A stretch of DNA of 64,000 nt, taken from contig CM034237.1 of the NCBI GenBank assembly GCA_019916065.1, forward strand, positions 38,732,485 to 38,796,484, read 5' to 3'. The notes under the pieces were generated by a model. The model did no database searches, was not told the DNA's origin, and was given only the letters and a program-made list of their open reading frames with translations. The stretch is from Vitellaria paradoxa. Lineage: Eukaryota; Streptophyta; Magnoliopsida; Ericales; Sapotaceae. How positions within the stretch are numbered: the stretch's first letter is position 1; each line of letters begins with the position of its first letter. Positions 24,508 to 37,129 of this stretch are shown piece by piece. A program made the translations under genes and the position numbers.

Positions 24508-24840
24508 AAAGAAGGCCCCATGTTTGGCAACAGTTGATCTCTTAATACAATTCAGGATCATCCAATTCTGATCAGGGCTGAAGATGACCTTCCTTCCAAT
24601 TCCATGGTTCATAAAAAACTAGGACCAGCGATTGTAGTTGTACAAGTTGATAGAACGGATATCAGTGCCAACTTGCTTAGTTATCATTGTTGGGGATCAG
24701 ATTCCCCAAAAATAATTCATACTTGTATACCACAAATTTTCTTCTAGTCAATGAAAGCGCTAATCACTTGTGTTAACATCTAGTTAACGCCTTCTGAATG
24801 TTGCTTCTTGTTGTGTGGAAGAACATGAACATATCACAGG

Positions 24841-24935
24841 TATTAGAATATTTTATATTAGATATGATAGTATTCCATATATTTTTTTTTATCTCATATC
24901 TAATATTTTATATTAGGTATGAGATATTCTAATAA
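24841..24935. repeat. Small AT-rich hairpin downstream of PHO1
   Basis: ATTAGAATATTTTATATTAG near 24842 pairs with CTAATATTTTATATTAGG... and ATATTCTAAT near 24899-24935. It could be a small MITE or part of the 3' end of PHO1 transcripts. Confidence 0.45.
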
Positions 24936-25590
24936 CATGAAAGCATGGAAAATCAAGCATCTGGAGTCTGCGTTTTAGACAAGCAATTTGTCAAAAAAAA
25001 AAAAAAAAAGAACTTAAAATTACTACTCCTATTTAGTTTATAGTGAAATAAGTCAAAAATGTAAGATTTGAAAAATTAGAAATAATTAAATTAGAAAATA
25101 GTTTATTGATGAATATCTTTAGTTAGAACTATAAATGTAATTGGAAAATTTAGAGCACAAAATATTATATTCGAACTTATATTTTTAAACATTTGGCTAA
25201 AGTGTCAAAGCATATAAGGTTGATGGGTCTATTGATCAAAAACCTAGCAAAACAATTTAGAGAAACACAACAAAAAATTGAGAAGCAGGCTCTAGATATC
25301 CATATAGATCTTCCTCGACAAAATCAAAATAGACTTTATGTTCTAATTGGTACATTTATCTAAATATTTTGTTTATTATCCTCTTCGATGTCGTTTAGTA
25401 TTATTTTAATATAAAGGATTGCATGAATGGTCATTTAACCCACTTAAAATTTTTTAAGTTTGGAGACTCATTCGCACGCGTGCAAAGACAGTAGGCAGTT
25501 CTGACAACTGTTTGGACAGTAATGTTGTTTGAACAGTAGTACATTTCTTGGGTTTCCTGACAAATTAATTTCCACCAGCTTAGCTTATAT
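24936..25590. other. Intergenic spacer, no gene seen
   Basis: AT-rich spacer between PHO1 and the repeat block. No frame or repeat end is convincing. Confidence 0.4.
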
Positions 25591-25591
25591 A

Positions 25592-26340
25592 TATATCTAT
25601 TCTATATAATAAATGAGAATGTGAAGTTTGATTTCAACTTCCCTTTTTTTTCAATTATGCCCCTATGATTTTTCACTTATTACCATTTTTTCCCTTTTGT
25701 CTTTTGTTTGTTTTTGTTTTGTTCGTTTGTTTGTTTTTTTAAAAGAGTAAAATAGAAAATAAATGGGAATGTGGCTTTTGGTTTCAACTGCCTTATTTTT
25801 TTTCAATTATTCCCCTATTATTTTTTGCTTACTACCATTTTGCCCTTTTATCTCTCTCTCTCTCTCTCTCTCTCTTTTTATTTTTATTCTTTTAAAGAGT
25901 AATAATAAAGATCTTTTGGCACTATTTTTTTTGATTTTGACATTCCTTCCTATTTAAAGTTATTACCATTTTACTCCTCTGTGTATATATTTTTTTTTAA
26001 GAGTTATGTTTCTTTTCTATTTTTATTTTGACTTTTTTTCAAAGTTATGATTTTTTTTTCTATTTATATCCTATCTTCTATATATATATATATACATATT
26101 CTATATGATAAGCCACAATATACTTTTGATGTGCATATTTTTATTAATTTTTTCATTTTTGTCCTTATTTTATATTGTTTGTCTTTCAAATACCGCTGTG
26201 TGTGTGTGTGTGTGTGTTTTTATAATACATTTTTTAATGTACATATTTTACCAATTTTCTTATTTTGTCCCTATTTTATATTCTTTTTGTTCTTCAAGTA
26301 TTGCTGTGGTTTTTTTTTTTTTATAATAAGCCCCTGATTG
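25592..26340. mobile_element. Helitron-like remnant with diverged tandem clauses
   Basis: It opens with TCTATTCTATATAATAAATG, similar to the 5' ends of many plant Helitrons (TC start). Three diverged tandem clauses follow (about 25600-25700, 25745-25850 and 25920-25990), each with T-rich text around CAATTATKCCCCTAT or ATTACCATTTT. CT, TA and GT microsatellites occur at 25853-25874, 26080-26096 and 26198-26217. The 3' CTRR hairpin was not found. Confidence 0.35.
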
Positions 26341-26439
26341 TATAGTAAAAAGTACAATCATAAGCTTCCAAATTGGGTTTGTCGTGCAAATTTATACCAT
26401 AAATGAATGGAATTATATTTGTATTTGTAATCAAGTAGT

Positions 26440-27936
26440 TTGAATGTGTTTTGCAGGAATTAGAACAGAAAATGACAGAAATTGGATAAAGAGAAGTTAA
26501 TTTAGCAAGGTTGTTCGGACATATGTTTGGACAGGCCTTTTTTTGCACACTGATCCTAACAACAGAAGCTGTAGAGGAATGCTAAGTAGGAGAATCAATT
26601 GAGTGTCAAAATTTAGTTCGAATGTTTGTTCGAACAAAATAATGTTCAAACCTAGGTTCTAACAACAGAGGGCTAGAGAATTTGGAGAACAGAAATTGTG
26701 TTAAGTATGGAAATAGTGTTCGAACATTGGTCCGAACCAACTTGCGTTCGATCTTGTGTCCAATCAATAATAAGCAGACAAGGGATGAGCTGAAGAAAAA
26801 AGTCTAAGTGTTGGAATGAGGTCCAGATGTTGCGTTGTTTGAACATGCGTGCGAGCCATAGAAAGGTTGGTAATTTTTGAAGAAAAGAAATTGTCTAAGT
26901 CTCAGAAAGCTATTCAAACCCATGTTCGAATCAAGAATTCGTTCAAACAAGCAGCTAGACCAATTAGCGATACAGAGAATTTCGTAATTCGGTTGTAACT
27001 CAGAAAGGCAATTTTGTACTTGCAAAACACATACTAAAATACTGAGAGAGGTCGTTCAGGCAAGTTTTTACGATACATACATTCCAGTTTGTTGGTTTTG
27101 CAATATAGAGAGAGAAATATAGAGATATAAAATAGATCTAGAGTTATTTTCACTTCAATTTCGCATCAAATATCAATTCATGGCTAGAATGTCTATTGTT
27201 TTGATTGTTTTCATTTTTAAACAAGATTCCGTAGTTGCTATTTATTGGATTCAAAACAAAAATTATAGTTGAAGTGTATGGATTTCAAGGTAATGAGTCT
27301 TAACATTTTATCTCTTGAATGTTCAAGGTTCAAATTATGTTTGATTTGAATTCTTTGTTGATTTAGATTTGAAATTCAATTAAATTCTGGTTTGTATAGT
27401 TTATGAATCTTGCATATGGAATTCTTATTAGAATTGTCATGTATTTCATGAAGATTTGTATGTAGATTGTTAAGCTAGATTTCATATGTATGAATTATAA
27501 ATTATACACATTAGATGTTTGATTAATTCTCAACCAAAAATTTATACTTTATTTCTTACTCAAATCACATGTAAATTGCTCCAAGTTAGTTTTTACATAG
27601 AAATATCTTCCAACCTGTCCTTCTTAGGCATAGATTGAGTATTTTAAATCTTTGAAAATTTATAGAATTCACTATAAACTTGTTTTAGATCCAAGATTTT
27701 TATTAAAACTATTTTAATCATAATTCAAAACAAATCACCATTCCAGTTCCAAATACAAATTTTCTCATTCATTATGAGATTGATTTTTGTTTAAGATTTT
27801 CCAATCCAATGTATTCATTAATTTTTGCATAAGGCTCACTGTGGACACAATCCGATACTTACCAATTATTGTGCTTCAACTAAAACCCTGCGCACAGGGT
27901 TGAGCTGAAATAAATTAACATTAGATCAAACAAGCA
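26440..27936 (+). mobile_element. Probable 5' LTR of the Athila/Tat-like element
   Basis: The segment ends just before a degenerate primer site and carries near its end a GGCTCACTGTGGACAC...GCGCAC text of the type seen at the 3' end of Tat/Athila LTRs. The first half (26510-26990) is studded with TTCGAAC-like words. I could not find its matching 3' LTR, and the left border is uncertain. Confidence 0.45.
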
Positions 27937-27939
27937 CTT

Positions 27940-27957
27940 TGGTGCTGTTCCCAAAGA
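27940..27957 (+). other. Degenerate primer-binding site of the Athila-like element
   Basis: TGGTGCTGTTCCCAAAGA matches the Athila-type site TGGCGCCGTTGCCGGGGA at 12 of 18 positions. Five of the six mismatches are C to T or G to A, as expected from deamination of methylated cytosines in an old, silenced element. Confidence 0.55.
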
Positions 27958-28199
27958 GCTTTTAAGCAACGGTGACCAAACTTTTGGGAAGCTTAGGCAA
28001 ATTGATACTCACCACCATTTTCAACAATAGGATACGACACTTTGGCTAATCTCTTTATATTTTCTTTTTAATTTTTGTTTGATTGATAAGTAGTTGTTTG
28101 AAAAGTTAGCATCGAAAGCCATAATTGCTACACTTGTGCATTTCTTGCATCTCTCTCTCTCTTATAGGGCGCTCGTCCCCTTTGTGGGGGTGCATATCT

Positions 28200-31100
28200 T
28201 AGGTCATGTATAATTGTTCAATCCATTTTGCATCTTAAGCCACAACCTATAGAAGAGACTTTCATTGAGTTTTCATTAACTTCATTACCATCATTTGACA
28301 CATCATCTATTTCTATTAATTTTACATACACCATGGAAAACTTAGGAGCCAACAATGGTCTCGAACACCCTGAGGCTATTGTACAATTGGATAATAGACT
28401 ATTGAGAAAGTTGTTGCATCCAGTTAGGCAAACTACACCTTCATGCATCATCTTGCCTTTAAACCAAAGAAATTTTACTTTTAACCTACAACTATCCAAT
28501 TGTTGCCCACTTTTCATGGAATGAACTCAGAAAATCCATACATATACATGAAAGAGTTTGAAGATGTTTGTACGACATAGACCAAAATACAAATGAGAAC
28601 ACTGTACGTTTGTCGTTGTTCCCATTCTCCCTAAAGGATAAGGCCAAAATCTTGCTGAATTCCTTGAGACCTTACTCCACAGGTATATAGAGGGAGATGT
28701 ATACCGAGTTTTTGAAAAAATATTTTCCAGCTCATAGGACATTGACTGTGAAAAAATAGATTATGAATTTTACAAGTCAACCCAATGAGTCATTTAGTTA
28801 AGAATAGGAGAGATCTAAGGATCTGTGTAATGCATGTCTACACCATGGATTTTCGATTTGGAGATTAAGTAGCTTCTTTTATGATTCCTTGCATTCAGAC
28901 TTAAAATGGATAGTAGGCACAATGAGTAATGGGCAGTTTCTAGACAAGTTAGCTGGTGAGGTATATGAATTTCTAGAGGAATTAGTGGAGAATACTAAGG
29001 CTTGGGAAGTAAGTCTATATACACAGCTAGAACTTAGAAGGTCATAGCTGCAGCCTAGTGGGAAGTTAAGATTGAATGAGAGTGATAATTTAAGTGCTAG
29101 GCTAGCTTCCTTGACTAAGAAAGTTGAGTCCTTAGAATTGAAGCGAGTCAATATGGTTAGTAAGAAAGAAGTTATGGTGTGTAATCTGTGAAATGACAGA
29201 CCATGGCACAGATGAGTATCCAACCTTACTTGCTTTTAAGAAAGTTTTGTATGGTCAAACTTTAAACACCAACACTTCACACACCTACTTAAAACCATAT
29301 CAAGGACAAAGTCAAGCACAGACTGGACAGCGAGCCATTCCAAATCAATATTACATAGGATTAAGAAATCATCCTAATTTCTCTTGGAAGAATGGTCCAT
29401 CTTCTACACCAAATCCTTAATAGTTCTACTCAATCACACCCCCCAGTCAATTCCAGGGTTCATCTTCTAGTAACTTTCAGCCTCAATATAGGAAAGATAC
29501 GTTTAGAAGATACTTTACACCAATTCATGCAACGACAAATAGGAATAAATAACTAGACTGCCAAGAACCAAGAACAGAATAATAGAGATATTGAGGATAT
29601 TAGAAGCCAACTCACTACCTTGACCCAAGTACTTAGTCATCAAGAAAAAGTCAAATTTCTAGCACAAACCACTCCAAATCCTAAGGTCCAGGTGTATATG
29701 AGTGAGTCTTCCAGTGATAAGACTAATCAAGATCAAGTTCAGCCCATCACTATACTTAAGAATGGCAAAATAGTTGAGAAACCGAATGATCCCAGATTGG
29801 CGAGGTTGAGGAGTGAAAAAGAAGTTGTAGTTAGAGAGAAAAGAGAGACAAATAATAATAGTGTTGAGTTAAGATGTGAGAAAGAGATGAGTGAGATAAA
29901 AAATGATGAATTGCTGAAAATAGATCGAAAGAGGGAAATAAAGAACAGAATGATACAAATAAAATTAAGGAGAATAAACATGAGACTAATAGAAGAGAGA
30001 AAGACATTGCGAAAGTATACCAACCTAGACCACCATTTCCAAGTAGATTGAATAAGTTAAAGAAGGAGATGATGAATTCAGAGATTTTTGAATTTTTTAA
30101 GCAAGTGAGAATAAACATCTTTCCTTTGGATGCAATTAAACAATTACCATCATACGCCAAATTTTTGAAAGATTAACGCACTGTGAAGAGAAGATTGTGT
30201 GTTAAAGAAAAAGCATTTGTCACCAAGCAAGTAAGTGCAATTTTGCAATGCAAGACCCCACCTAAGTACAATGATCCCAGTTTCCTAACCATTTCATGTG
30301 TGATAGGGATCATAAGGTAAACAAGCCCTTTTGGATTTAGGAGCCAGTGTCAACCTTCTACCCTACACAATTTATCGACAACTAAGGTTAGTTGAGCTTA
30401 AATCGACTCGGGTGGCCTTGTAGTTAGTTGATAGATCAGTTAAGATGTCTAGGAGGATCTTAGAAGATGTGCTTATTCATGTAGATAAATTCTATTTCCT
30501 GGTGGATTTCATAGTATTAGACACTTAGCCTACCCTACAAAGAGCCACCCCTCCGGTTCCTGTGGTTTTAGACAGACTTTTTCTAGCAACTTCCAATGCC
30601 TTAATTAATTATAAGAATGGGTTGATGAAAATATTATTGGGGAATTTGACAGTTGAAATGAATATTTTTAAAGTTTCTAAGCAGCCAGTAGAGGAGGAGT
30701 GTGATATGTGAGAAGTAGATTTGATCTAGACTGTTTCAGAAGAATACTTTGAGAATGAGTGTATAGAGGATCCGCTTAAGAAGGTGTTGACTCTAAGAAA
30801 TGGGAATGATCTTTATAAAGATGAGGTGGAGGACGAGGAAGTTTTAAAGGTACTTAGTTGGTTAGATAGTGCACCTGTCATGTCTATAGGACAATCTAGT
30901 GTAGCTATGGAAATTCTAGAGCCTTCTCCAGTCAAGCCAGTACCATCAGTAGAGAAACCTCCTAAAACAATAGAAAACCCCTTCCTAGTGAATTGAAGTT
31001 TTTGTTTTTAGAAGAAAAAGAGCCGTATCCGGTGGTAATATCATTTAGATTAAGTTCTGACTAGGAAGAAAAGTTGGTTGAGGTTTTAAGAGACCATAAG

Positions 31101-31564
31101 AGAGCAATTGGCTGGAGTAGGGAATTAACTCTTTAGAGTGCACACAATCCATTTATTTAGAAAAGAAAGCTAAACATGTCAGACAACCTTAGTGTAGACA
31201 ATCTTAGCGTAGACTTAATCAGACAACCTCAGCATTAAAGGAGGTTGTTAGGGGAGAAGTCTTGAAGCTCTAAGATACTGAGATCATATATCCCATTTCT
31301 GACTTCTAATAGGTGAGTTTTACACAAGTCGTTCCCAAGAAGTTTGGAGTCACGGTAATTAAGGATGATAAAGATGAACTTGTGCCCATTAGAATTCAAA
31401 CTGGGTGGTAAATGTGTATCGATTACTGTAAGCTTAATGCTGTGACTAGGAAAGATCATTTCCTTTTACCATTCCTTGACTAAGTCTCAGAAAGGGTAGC
31501 AGAATGGCCATACTATTGCTTTCTTGATGATTATTTAAGATATAACTAGATTGAGATCCCTTTA
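28200..31564 (+). pseudogene. Athila/Tat-like gypsy element, left half (gag, protease, start of RT)
   Basis: The frames are broken but the order is clear. At 28228-28524, a gag N-terminus contains TTPSCIILP. At 29193-29420, the PYQGQSQAQ...NYIGLRNHPNFSW-type segment appears (seen as YYIGLRNHPNFSW). At 29620-30051 LSHQEKVKFL lies in the gag C-terminal region, followed near 30040 by a segment of the LNKLKKEMMNSEIFEFFK type. Around 30330-30660 is the protease (DLGASVNLLPY, then NALINYKNGLMK). From about 31235 the RT begins and stops at 31564 after IEIPL, where the young gypsy element interrupts it. These features place it in the Athila/Tat branch of Ty3/gypsy. Confidence 0.8.
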
Positions 31565-32318
31565 TGATGAGAAAGTAAAAAGGATCTTTATATTTAATCC
31601 AACAAGGTTTCCCACTTCAAAGAATCATCACAACCCCAACCCGTGGAGAGGCAATAATTCGGTTTTGAAGGAAGGGACAAGCCAAGGAACCAAATCACAA
31701 TAGAAACAAGTTCTAGGGTAACTTGATTATCAAAGATAAAGTAGTCAATTGGCTAAAATGACTAAGTCCAAGTTCTTTCAAGAAGCAAGGAAGAAAAGTC
31801 TCTCAAATTGAATTTCAAATCTGAAAATTACATCCTAATCACCTTGGTGGCCGGCCACCTTACTTATAATACTAATATTTCAATCTTGGAACATCCCTCC
31901 AAGAATAGGAAAGGCCAAAAGACAAGCTTAAATGGCATTAACTCAAAAGGCCCTCATTGGCTAGCAATTAGGGCATTCATTGCATCAGTTCATTAACTCC
32001 AAATCAATTAAAACATGCATTAAATAAGGTCTTAAATACAAAACAATAAAAGACTGAAATGGGCTTGACTCTTGACATGGTAGACTTGAGTCTTCATCTT
32101 TGGCCGAATAAGAGGCCACCATGTGGCTGCCACCTAGCCTTTAACTAATCTCCATTTGGCAATCCCCTTTGTCCACTTGGCAAAGAACTTGGCACTTGAA
32201 TTCTTCTCTTTGGCCGATTGCTTCCTCTTGTCCAAAAGCTTCCATGATCAAACTTTGGAGTTCCTTTGCTTTGGCTCTAGTTATGGGACCTTGATAGCTT
32301 AATGATGGAGCTCCTTCA
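31565..32318 (-). mobile_element. 3' LTR of the young gypsy element (754 bp)
   Basis: It starts TGAAGGAGCTCC and ends CTCATCA on the minus strand. Its sequence, read base by base, appears identical to the 5' LTR at 38033-38786. The last 59 codons and stop of the gag-pol frame (32318-32141) lie inside it. Confidence 0.93.
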
Positions 32319-35300
32319 TCATCCCCCCCCTCTTGAGAAAAATTCGACCTCGAATTTGGCCCTGCACCAAAATAGGGAGAAAGATCAATGACATTAAAAG
32401 TGTTACTTACTCCATACTCACTTGGCAAGTCAATCTTGTAAGCATTAGGATTAATGCGTTCCAAGACTTTAAAAGGTCCATCTCCTCTAGGTTGCAACTT
32501 GGATTTCCTTTGTTGAGGAAACCTTTCCTTCCTCAAGTGCACCCACACTAAGTCACCTGGTTCAAACAAAATTGCCTTTCTGCCTTTGTTAGCATGAGAT
32601 GCATAAGATTGATTTTTCTTTTCAATATGCAACCTAGCTTGTGCATGGATTTTCTTCACAAATTCGGCCTTGTTTTTACCATCAAGAGAAACAATGTGTT
32701 TAATAGGTAAAGGTGACAAGTCCAAGGGAGTGAGTGGATTAAATCCATATACAATCTGAAAAGGAGAAAATCCACTAGAGGAATGTACCACTCTATTGTA
32801 TGCAAATTCAATATAAGGTATTAGTTCCTCCCAAGACTTCAAATTCTTCTTAACAATAGTTCTCAATAGTGTAGACAAAGTCCTATTTACCACTTTAGTT
32901 TGACCATCGGTTTGGGGATGGCAAGTGGTAGAAAACAACAATTTTGTCCCTAATTTTCCCCAAAGGATTCTCCAAAAATGACTCAAAAACTTTACATCCC
33001 TATCACTAACAATAGTTTGAGGAATGCCATGCAATCTAACAATTTCCCTAAAGAACAAATTAGCCACATAAGTAGCATCACCGGTTTTCTTACATGGGAC
33101 AAAATGAGCCATCTTAGAGAATCTATCGACTACCACAAAAATGGAATCATGTCCCCTTGATGACCTAGGCAACCCCAAAATAAAATCCATAGACAAGTCA
33201 ACCCAAGGGTGTTTAGGTATGGGCAATGGTGTGTATAGTCCATGTGGCATCACCTTAGACTTGGCCCTTTTGCAAGTTTCACATCTAGCACAAAACCTCT
33301 CAACATCTTTTTGCATATGAGGCCAAAAGAAATGTTCCTTAAGTACATCTAAAGTTTTTGCAACCCCAAAATGCCCCATGAGACCACCACTATGACTTTC
33401 ATGCACTAACAAATCTCTTAAAGAACTCTTTGGCACACACAATCTGTTTTCCCTAAACAAATACCCTTCATGCCTAAAGTATTTTTGAAATGCAATGTTC
33501 TCACATGCCTTATACACTTGTGAAAAATCAGAATCATGCTCATACAATTCCTTAACAAGTTCAAAACCTAGCAATTTAGAGTCAAGAGTGTTAAGGAGAG
33601 TATACCTTCTTGAGAGTGCATCGGCCACAATGTTCTCTTTACCTTGTTTGTATTGTACCACATATGGAAATGACTCAATGAACTCGACCCACCTAGCATG
33701 CCTCTTGTTCAGCTTTCCTTGGCCCTTGAGATGCCGCAAAGCTTGATGATCGGTGTGAATTATGAACTCCTTCGGCCACAAGTAGTGCTGCCATGTCTCC
33801 AAAGATCTCACCAATGCATAGAGCTCCTTGTCATATGTTGAATAGTTCAAGGTTGCCCCATTTAGCTTCTCACTAAAGTATGCAATAGGCTTCCTCTCCT
33901 GCATCAAAACAGCACCAATTCCTTTCCCGGAGGCATCACATTCAATTTCAAAAGCTTTGGTAAAATCGGGCAATACAAGTAAAGGAGCAGAACACAACTT
34001 TGTTTTCAACATGTTAAATGCATTCTCATGTTCATCACCCCATACAAATGGAACATTCTTCTTTACCAATTCATTCAAAGGGGCGGCTAGGCTACTAAAA
34101 TTAGGCACAAACCTACGATAAAAGCTAGCAAGACCATGAAAACTCCTTACTTCACTCACATTGGAAGGTCTCGGCCATTCCCTAATGGCTTTCACCTTCT
34201 CGTCATCTACTTCAATCCCTTTACTACTAACAACAAATCCTAGGAAAACAAGTCTTTCCATGCAAAAACAACACTTCTTCAAATTAGCATACAACTTTTC
34301 CTTCCTTAAAACTTCAAAAACACTTCTCAAATGTTGCAAATGATCATTCATGCTTTTACTATAAATCAGAATGTCATCAAAGTAAACAACAACAAACTTT
34401 CCAATAAAAGATCTCAACACATGGTTCATCAATCTCATGAAAGTGCTAGGTGCATTTGTGAGCCCAAATGGCATCACAAGCCATTCATATAAACCATACT
34501 TGGTCTTAAACGCTGTTTTCCATTCATCACCTTCTTTCATCCTAATTTGATGGTAACCACTCTTAAGATCAATTTTAGAAAATATGCAAGCACCATGAAG
34601 TTCATCAAGCATATCATCCAATCTAGGAATAGGATACCTGTATTTCACGGTGATCTTGTTGATAGCACGGCAATCAACGCACATTCGGAAAGTCCCATCT
34701 TTCTTTGGCACCAAAAGAACAGGTACGGCACACGGACTCATGCTCTCCTTCACATACCCCTTGGCTAGCAATTCTTCTACTTGCCTTTGAAGTTCCTTGC
34801 TCTCCTCGGGATTGCTCCTATAAGCTGGTCGGTTTGGAATTTGAGCTCCAGGCACAAAATCGATTTGATGCTCAATCCCCCTTAATGGTGGTAAACCCGA
34901 TGGCACTTCCTCGGGAAAGATATCCTCATATTCCTGCAAAAGAGAAGTAGCAACACTAGGGAGAGAAAAATCATTGTTAGGATTAGAATATAAGGACTCC
35001 TTATACATAAGAAGGTATAGGGGCCTCATGTCATGCAATGCCTCTCTCATTTCTTTCTTTCCAACAAACAAAGTCATTTTTCCCTCTTCTTTTTCTTTTA
35101 TACCAGACTTCTCTCCTTTTTCTTTCGTTCTCTCATTTTCCTCTTTTGTCTCTCTTTTTCTTTCTCCACTCTTTTCTTTCCTCTCTTTTCCCTCAATTTT
35201 TTTTGAATCACTCTCTACCTCACCTGATTTTCCCTCAAGTGCTCTCATAATCCTCACTTGATCCTCATGAGCTTGAGTAGGACTCAAAGGGTTTAGAGTG

Positions 35301-37129
35301 TATGATCGGCCTTCCTTCACCAAAGTATACTTATTCTTCCTTCCATCATGAGTCACACTCCTATCATATTGCCAAGGACGCCCTAACAATATGTGAGTAG
35401 CAACCATAGGCACAACATCACACAATACCTCATCCTCATACTTCCCTATGGTGAATGGAACCACAACCTGTTTGGTTACTTTCAATTTATTGCATTCATT
35501 CAACCATTGTAGTCCATATGGCTTTGGATGCTTCCTACACACCAATCCCAATTTGTTCACAAGATGAGAGCTCACCACATTGCAACAACTTCCACTATCA
35601 ATGATCATGCTACACAATTTGTTGCTCACGGCACACCTTGTATGGAAAATGTTTTCTCTTTGAATTGCATCCCCATCTTCCAATCCCACTTGTGCACTTA
35701 AAGCCCTCATGGTTATCATAGCATAAGTCAACCCAACCATAGGATCTTGCTCTCCCATCTCCAATTCCTCTTCTTCACCAATTTCGGCCAGATTTGGGGT
35801 CTCCTCTTCCTCATCCTCATCTCCACTCTCTAGACCTCCATCTTCCCTCATATACATCACCCTTTGGTTTGGACATTGATTTGCATAATGTCCATGCCCC
35901 AAACACTTGAAACACTTAACTTCTCTAGCTCTAGTAGGACCCCCTTTCTTTTCTTTCTCTTCTATTTTTCCTTTTCCTTTCCATTCTTCTTTTCCCTTCA
36001 AATCCTCCCTTTTCTGTTTTGGTAGATCCTTCTCATTCTTCTCTAGCTTTCCATAATTTGGCCTCCATGGACTTTTTGTGGTTGAGAAATTCGGCCCACT
36101 TCCATTCTTCAAAGATTTCTTCATTCTCAATTGTCTTTCCACCTTAATGGCAATGTGCACCATTTCGGTTATGGTATGGTAGGAATGTAATTCCACCACA
36201 TGGGCTATTTTCATGTTCAAACCAGCCAAGAACCTTGCCATGGTGGCTTCCATAGGTTCCTCCAATTGAGTTCTCGCCAATGCCATCTCCATAGCCTTGA
36301 AATATTCTTCCACACTTCTACCCCCTTGTGACAACCTTTGCAACCTTTGATACAGCTCCTTAAAATAATGTTGGGGAACAAACCTTTCCCTCATGACTTC
36401 TTTCATGGCTTCCCAAGTGGTAATGGTTCTAAGGCCAAGATTTCTCCTCCTAACCAACATTTGATCCCACCATATGATTGCATAATCTTTGAACTCCACA
36501 GCCGCAAGTTTGACTTTCTTTTCTTCCGAATAGTTGTGGCACTCAAAGATGAGTTCAACTTGCCTTTCCCACTCCAAGTACAAATCTGGATTTTCCTTTC
36601 CATGGAAGGAAGGAATCGTCATCTTAATGCTTCCCACATTTGAATCAACCCTTTCTTCAATTCCTTCCCCATTTCCATAGTCCCAATTCCTATAATTTCT
36701 ACCCATTCTTCTTCCTCCAAATCCTCTACCTCTAGGTGGCCGAAACCCCCTACCCCTTGGATTATGGAAGTGTAACTCATTTTCTTCTTCAACAAATTCA
36801 TTCCCCCATTCTTCTTCATTAAACTCTTCTTCCCCAATATTCTCAATTCTTGCTTCATCATTTCTGCCCACATTTTGGCCGAAACCCATTCTAAGCATTC
36901 CATTTCCTCTTCCTCCTCCATTACCTTCCACATTTGGTGACCTATCTCTACTACCCTTATCCCTAGTATCTTCCTTATCCTTTGCCTCCAACTTCTCAAT
37001 CCTATCCAGCAAGGTGGTCATCACAAAGTTATTTCGGTCCATTTGTTGCCTTAAAGCTTCAAGCAACATTTTATCATCTCCATTCGGTCCAACCTTACTA
37101 CTACCACTGGTTTCTTGTTCTTTAGACAT
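32141..37129 (-). CDS. Gag-pol polyprotein of the young gypsy element (1662 aa)
   Basis: This is a single frame with all retrotransposition domains in gypsy order. The gag (with the retrotransposon-gag fold around residues 175-330) ends in a CCHC zinc knuckle, [15 protein letters not shown], near residue 404. The protease active site is IIDSGSC near 507. The RT has YFDDIL near 915. RNase H begins near 1058 ([13 protein letters not shown]). The integrase has an H-H-C-C zinc-binding region from about 1243 and a catalytic core from about 1313 ([16 protein letters not shown], then [13 protein letters not shown]). A GPY/F-like segment follows ([29 protein letters not shown]). There is no classical chromodomain; the tail [11 protein letters not shown]...[12 protein letters not shown] resembles CRM-clade elements. 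Residues 1604-1662 are encoded inside the 3' LTR. Confidence 0.95.
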   Translation of the reverse strand: MSKEQETSGSSKVGPNGDDKMLLEALRQQMDRNNFVMTTLLDRIEKLEAKDKEDTRDKGSRDRSPNVEGNGGGRGNGMLRMGFGQNVGRNDEARIENIGEEEFNEEEWGNEFVEEENELHFHNPRGRGFRPPRGRGFGGRRMGRNYRNWDYGNGEGIEERVDSNVGSIKMTIPSFHGKENPDLYLEWERQVELIFECHNYSEEKKVKLAAVEFKDYAIIWWDQMLVRRRNLGLRTITTWEAMKEVMRERFVPQHYFKELYQRLQRLSQGGRSVEEYFKAMEMALARTQLEEPMEATMARFLAGLNMKIAHVVELHSYHTITEMVHIAIKVERQLRMKKSLKNGSGPNFSTTKSPWRPNYGKLEKNEKDLPKQKREDLKGKEEWKGKGKIEEKEKKGGPTRAREVKCFKCLGHGHYANQCPNQRVMYMREDGGLESGDEDEEEETPNLAEIGEEEELEMGEQDPMVGLTYAMITMRALSAQVGLEDGDAIQRENIFHTRCAVSNKLCSMIIDSGSCCNVVSSHLVNKLGLVCRKHPKPYGLQWLNECNKLKVTKQVVVPFTIGKYEDEVLCDVVPMVATHILLGRPWQYDRSVTHDGRKNKYTLVKEGRSYTLNPLSPTQAHEDQVRIMRALEGKSGEVESDSKKIEGKERKEKSGERKRETKEENERTKEKGEKSGIKEKEEGKMTLFVGKKEMREALHDMRPLYLLMYKESLYSNPNNDFSLPSVATSLLQEYEDIFPEEVPSGLPPLRGIEHQIDFVPGAQIPNRPAYRSNPEESKELQRQVEELLAKGYVKESMSPCAVPVLLVPKKDGTFRMCVDCRAINKITVKYRYPIPRLDDMLDELHGACIFSKIDLKSGYHQIRMKEGDEWKTAFKTKYGLYEWLVMPFGLTNAPSTFMRLMNHVLRSFIGKFVVVYFDDILIYSKSMNDHLQHLRSVFEVLRKEKLYANLKKCCFCMERLVFLGFVVSSKGIEVDDEKVKAIREWPRPSNVSEVRSFHGLASFYRRFVPNFSSLAAPLNELVKKNVPFVWGDEHENAFNMLKTKLCSAPLLVLPDFTKAFEIECDASGKGIGAVLMQERKPIAYFSEKLNGATLNYSTYDKELYALVRSLETWQHYLWPKEFIIHTDHQALRHLKGQGKLNKRHARWVEFIESFPYVVQYKQGKENIVADALSRRYTLLNTLDSKLLGFELVKELYEHDSDFSQVYKACENIAFQKYFRHEGYLFRENRLCVPKSSLRDLLVHESHSGGLMGHFGVAKTLDVLKEHFFWPHMQKDVERFCARCETCKRAKSKVMPHGLYTPLPIPKHPWVDLSMDFILGLPRSSRGHDSIFVVVDRFSKMAHFVPCKKTGDATYVANLFFREIVRLHGIPQTIVSDRDVKFLSHFWRILWGKLGTKLLFSTTCHPQTDGQTKVVNRTLSTLLRTIVKKNLKSWEELIPYIEFAYNRVVHSSSGFSPFQIVYGFNPLTPLDLSPLPIKHIVSLDGKNKAEFVKKIHAQARLHIEKKNQSYASHANKGRKAILFEPGDLVWVHLRKERFPQQRKSKLQPRGDGPFKVLERINPNAYKIDLPSEYGVSNTFNVIDLSPYFGAGPNSRSNFSQEGGDDEGAPSLSYQGPITRAKAKELQSLIMEAFGQEEAIGQREEFKCQVLCQVDKGDCQMEIS
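32319..32335 (-). other. Polypurine tract of the young gypsy element
   Basis: The minus strand reads AAGAGGGGGGGGATGA directly before the 3' LTR. It primes plus-strand DNA synthesis. It is also coding (QEGGDD) because the gag-pol frame runs through it. Confidence 0.88.

Noticed and set aside
31808..31996. 62-codon open frame, also present at 38276-38464
   Set aside because: It lies in both LTRs of the young gypsy element on the opposite strand to gag-pol, has no domain, and is explained by the LTR duplication.
34974..35261. Ser/Phe-rich plus-strand frames in the middle of gag-pol
   Set aside because: They are antisense to the lysine/glutamate-rich linker of the gag-pol frame.
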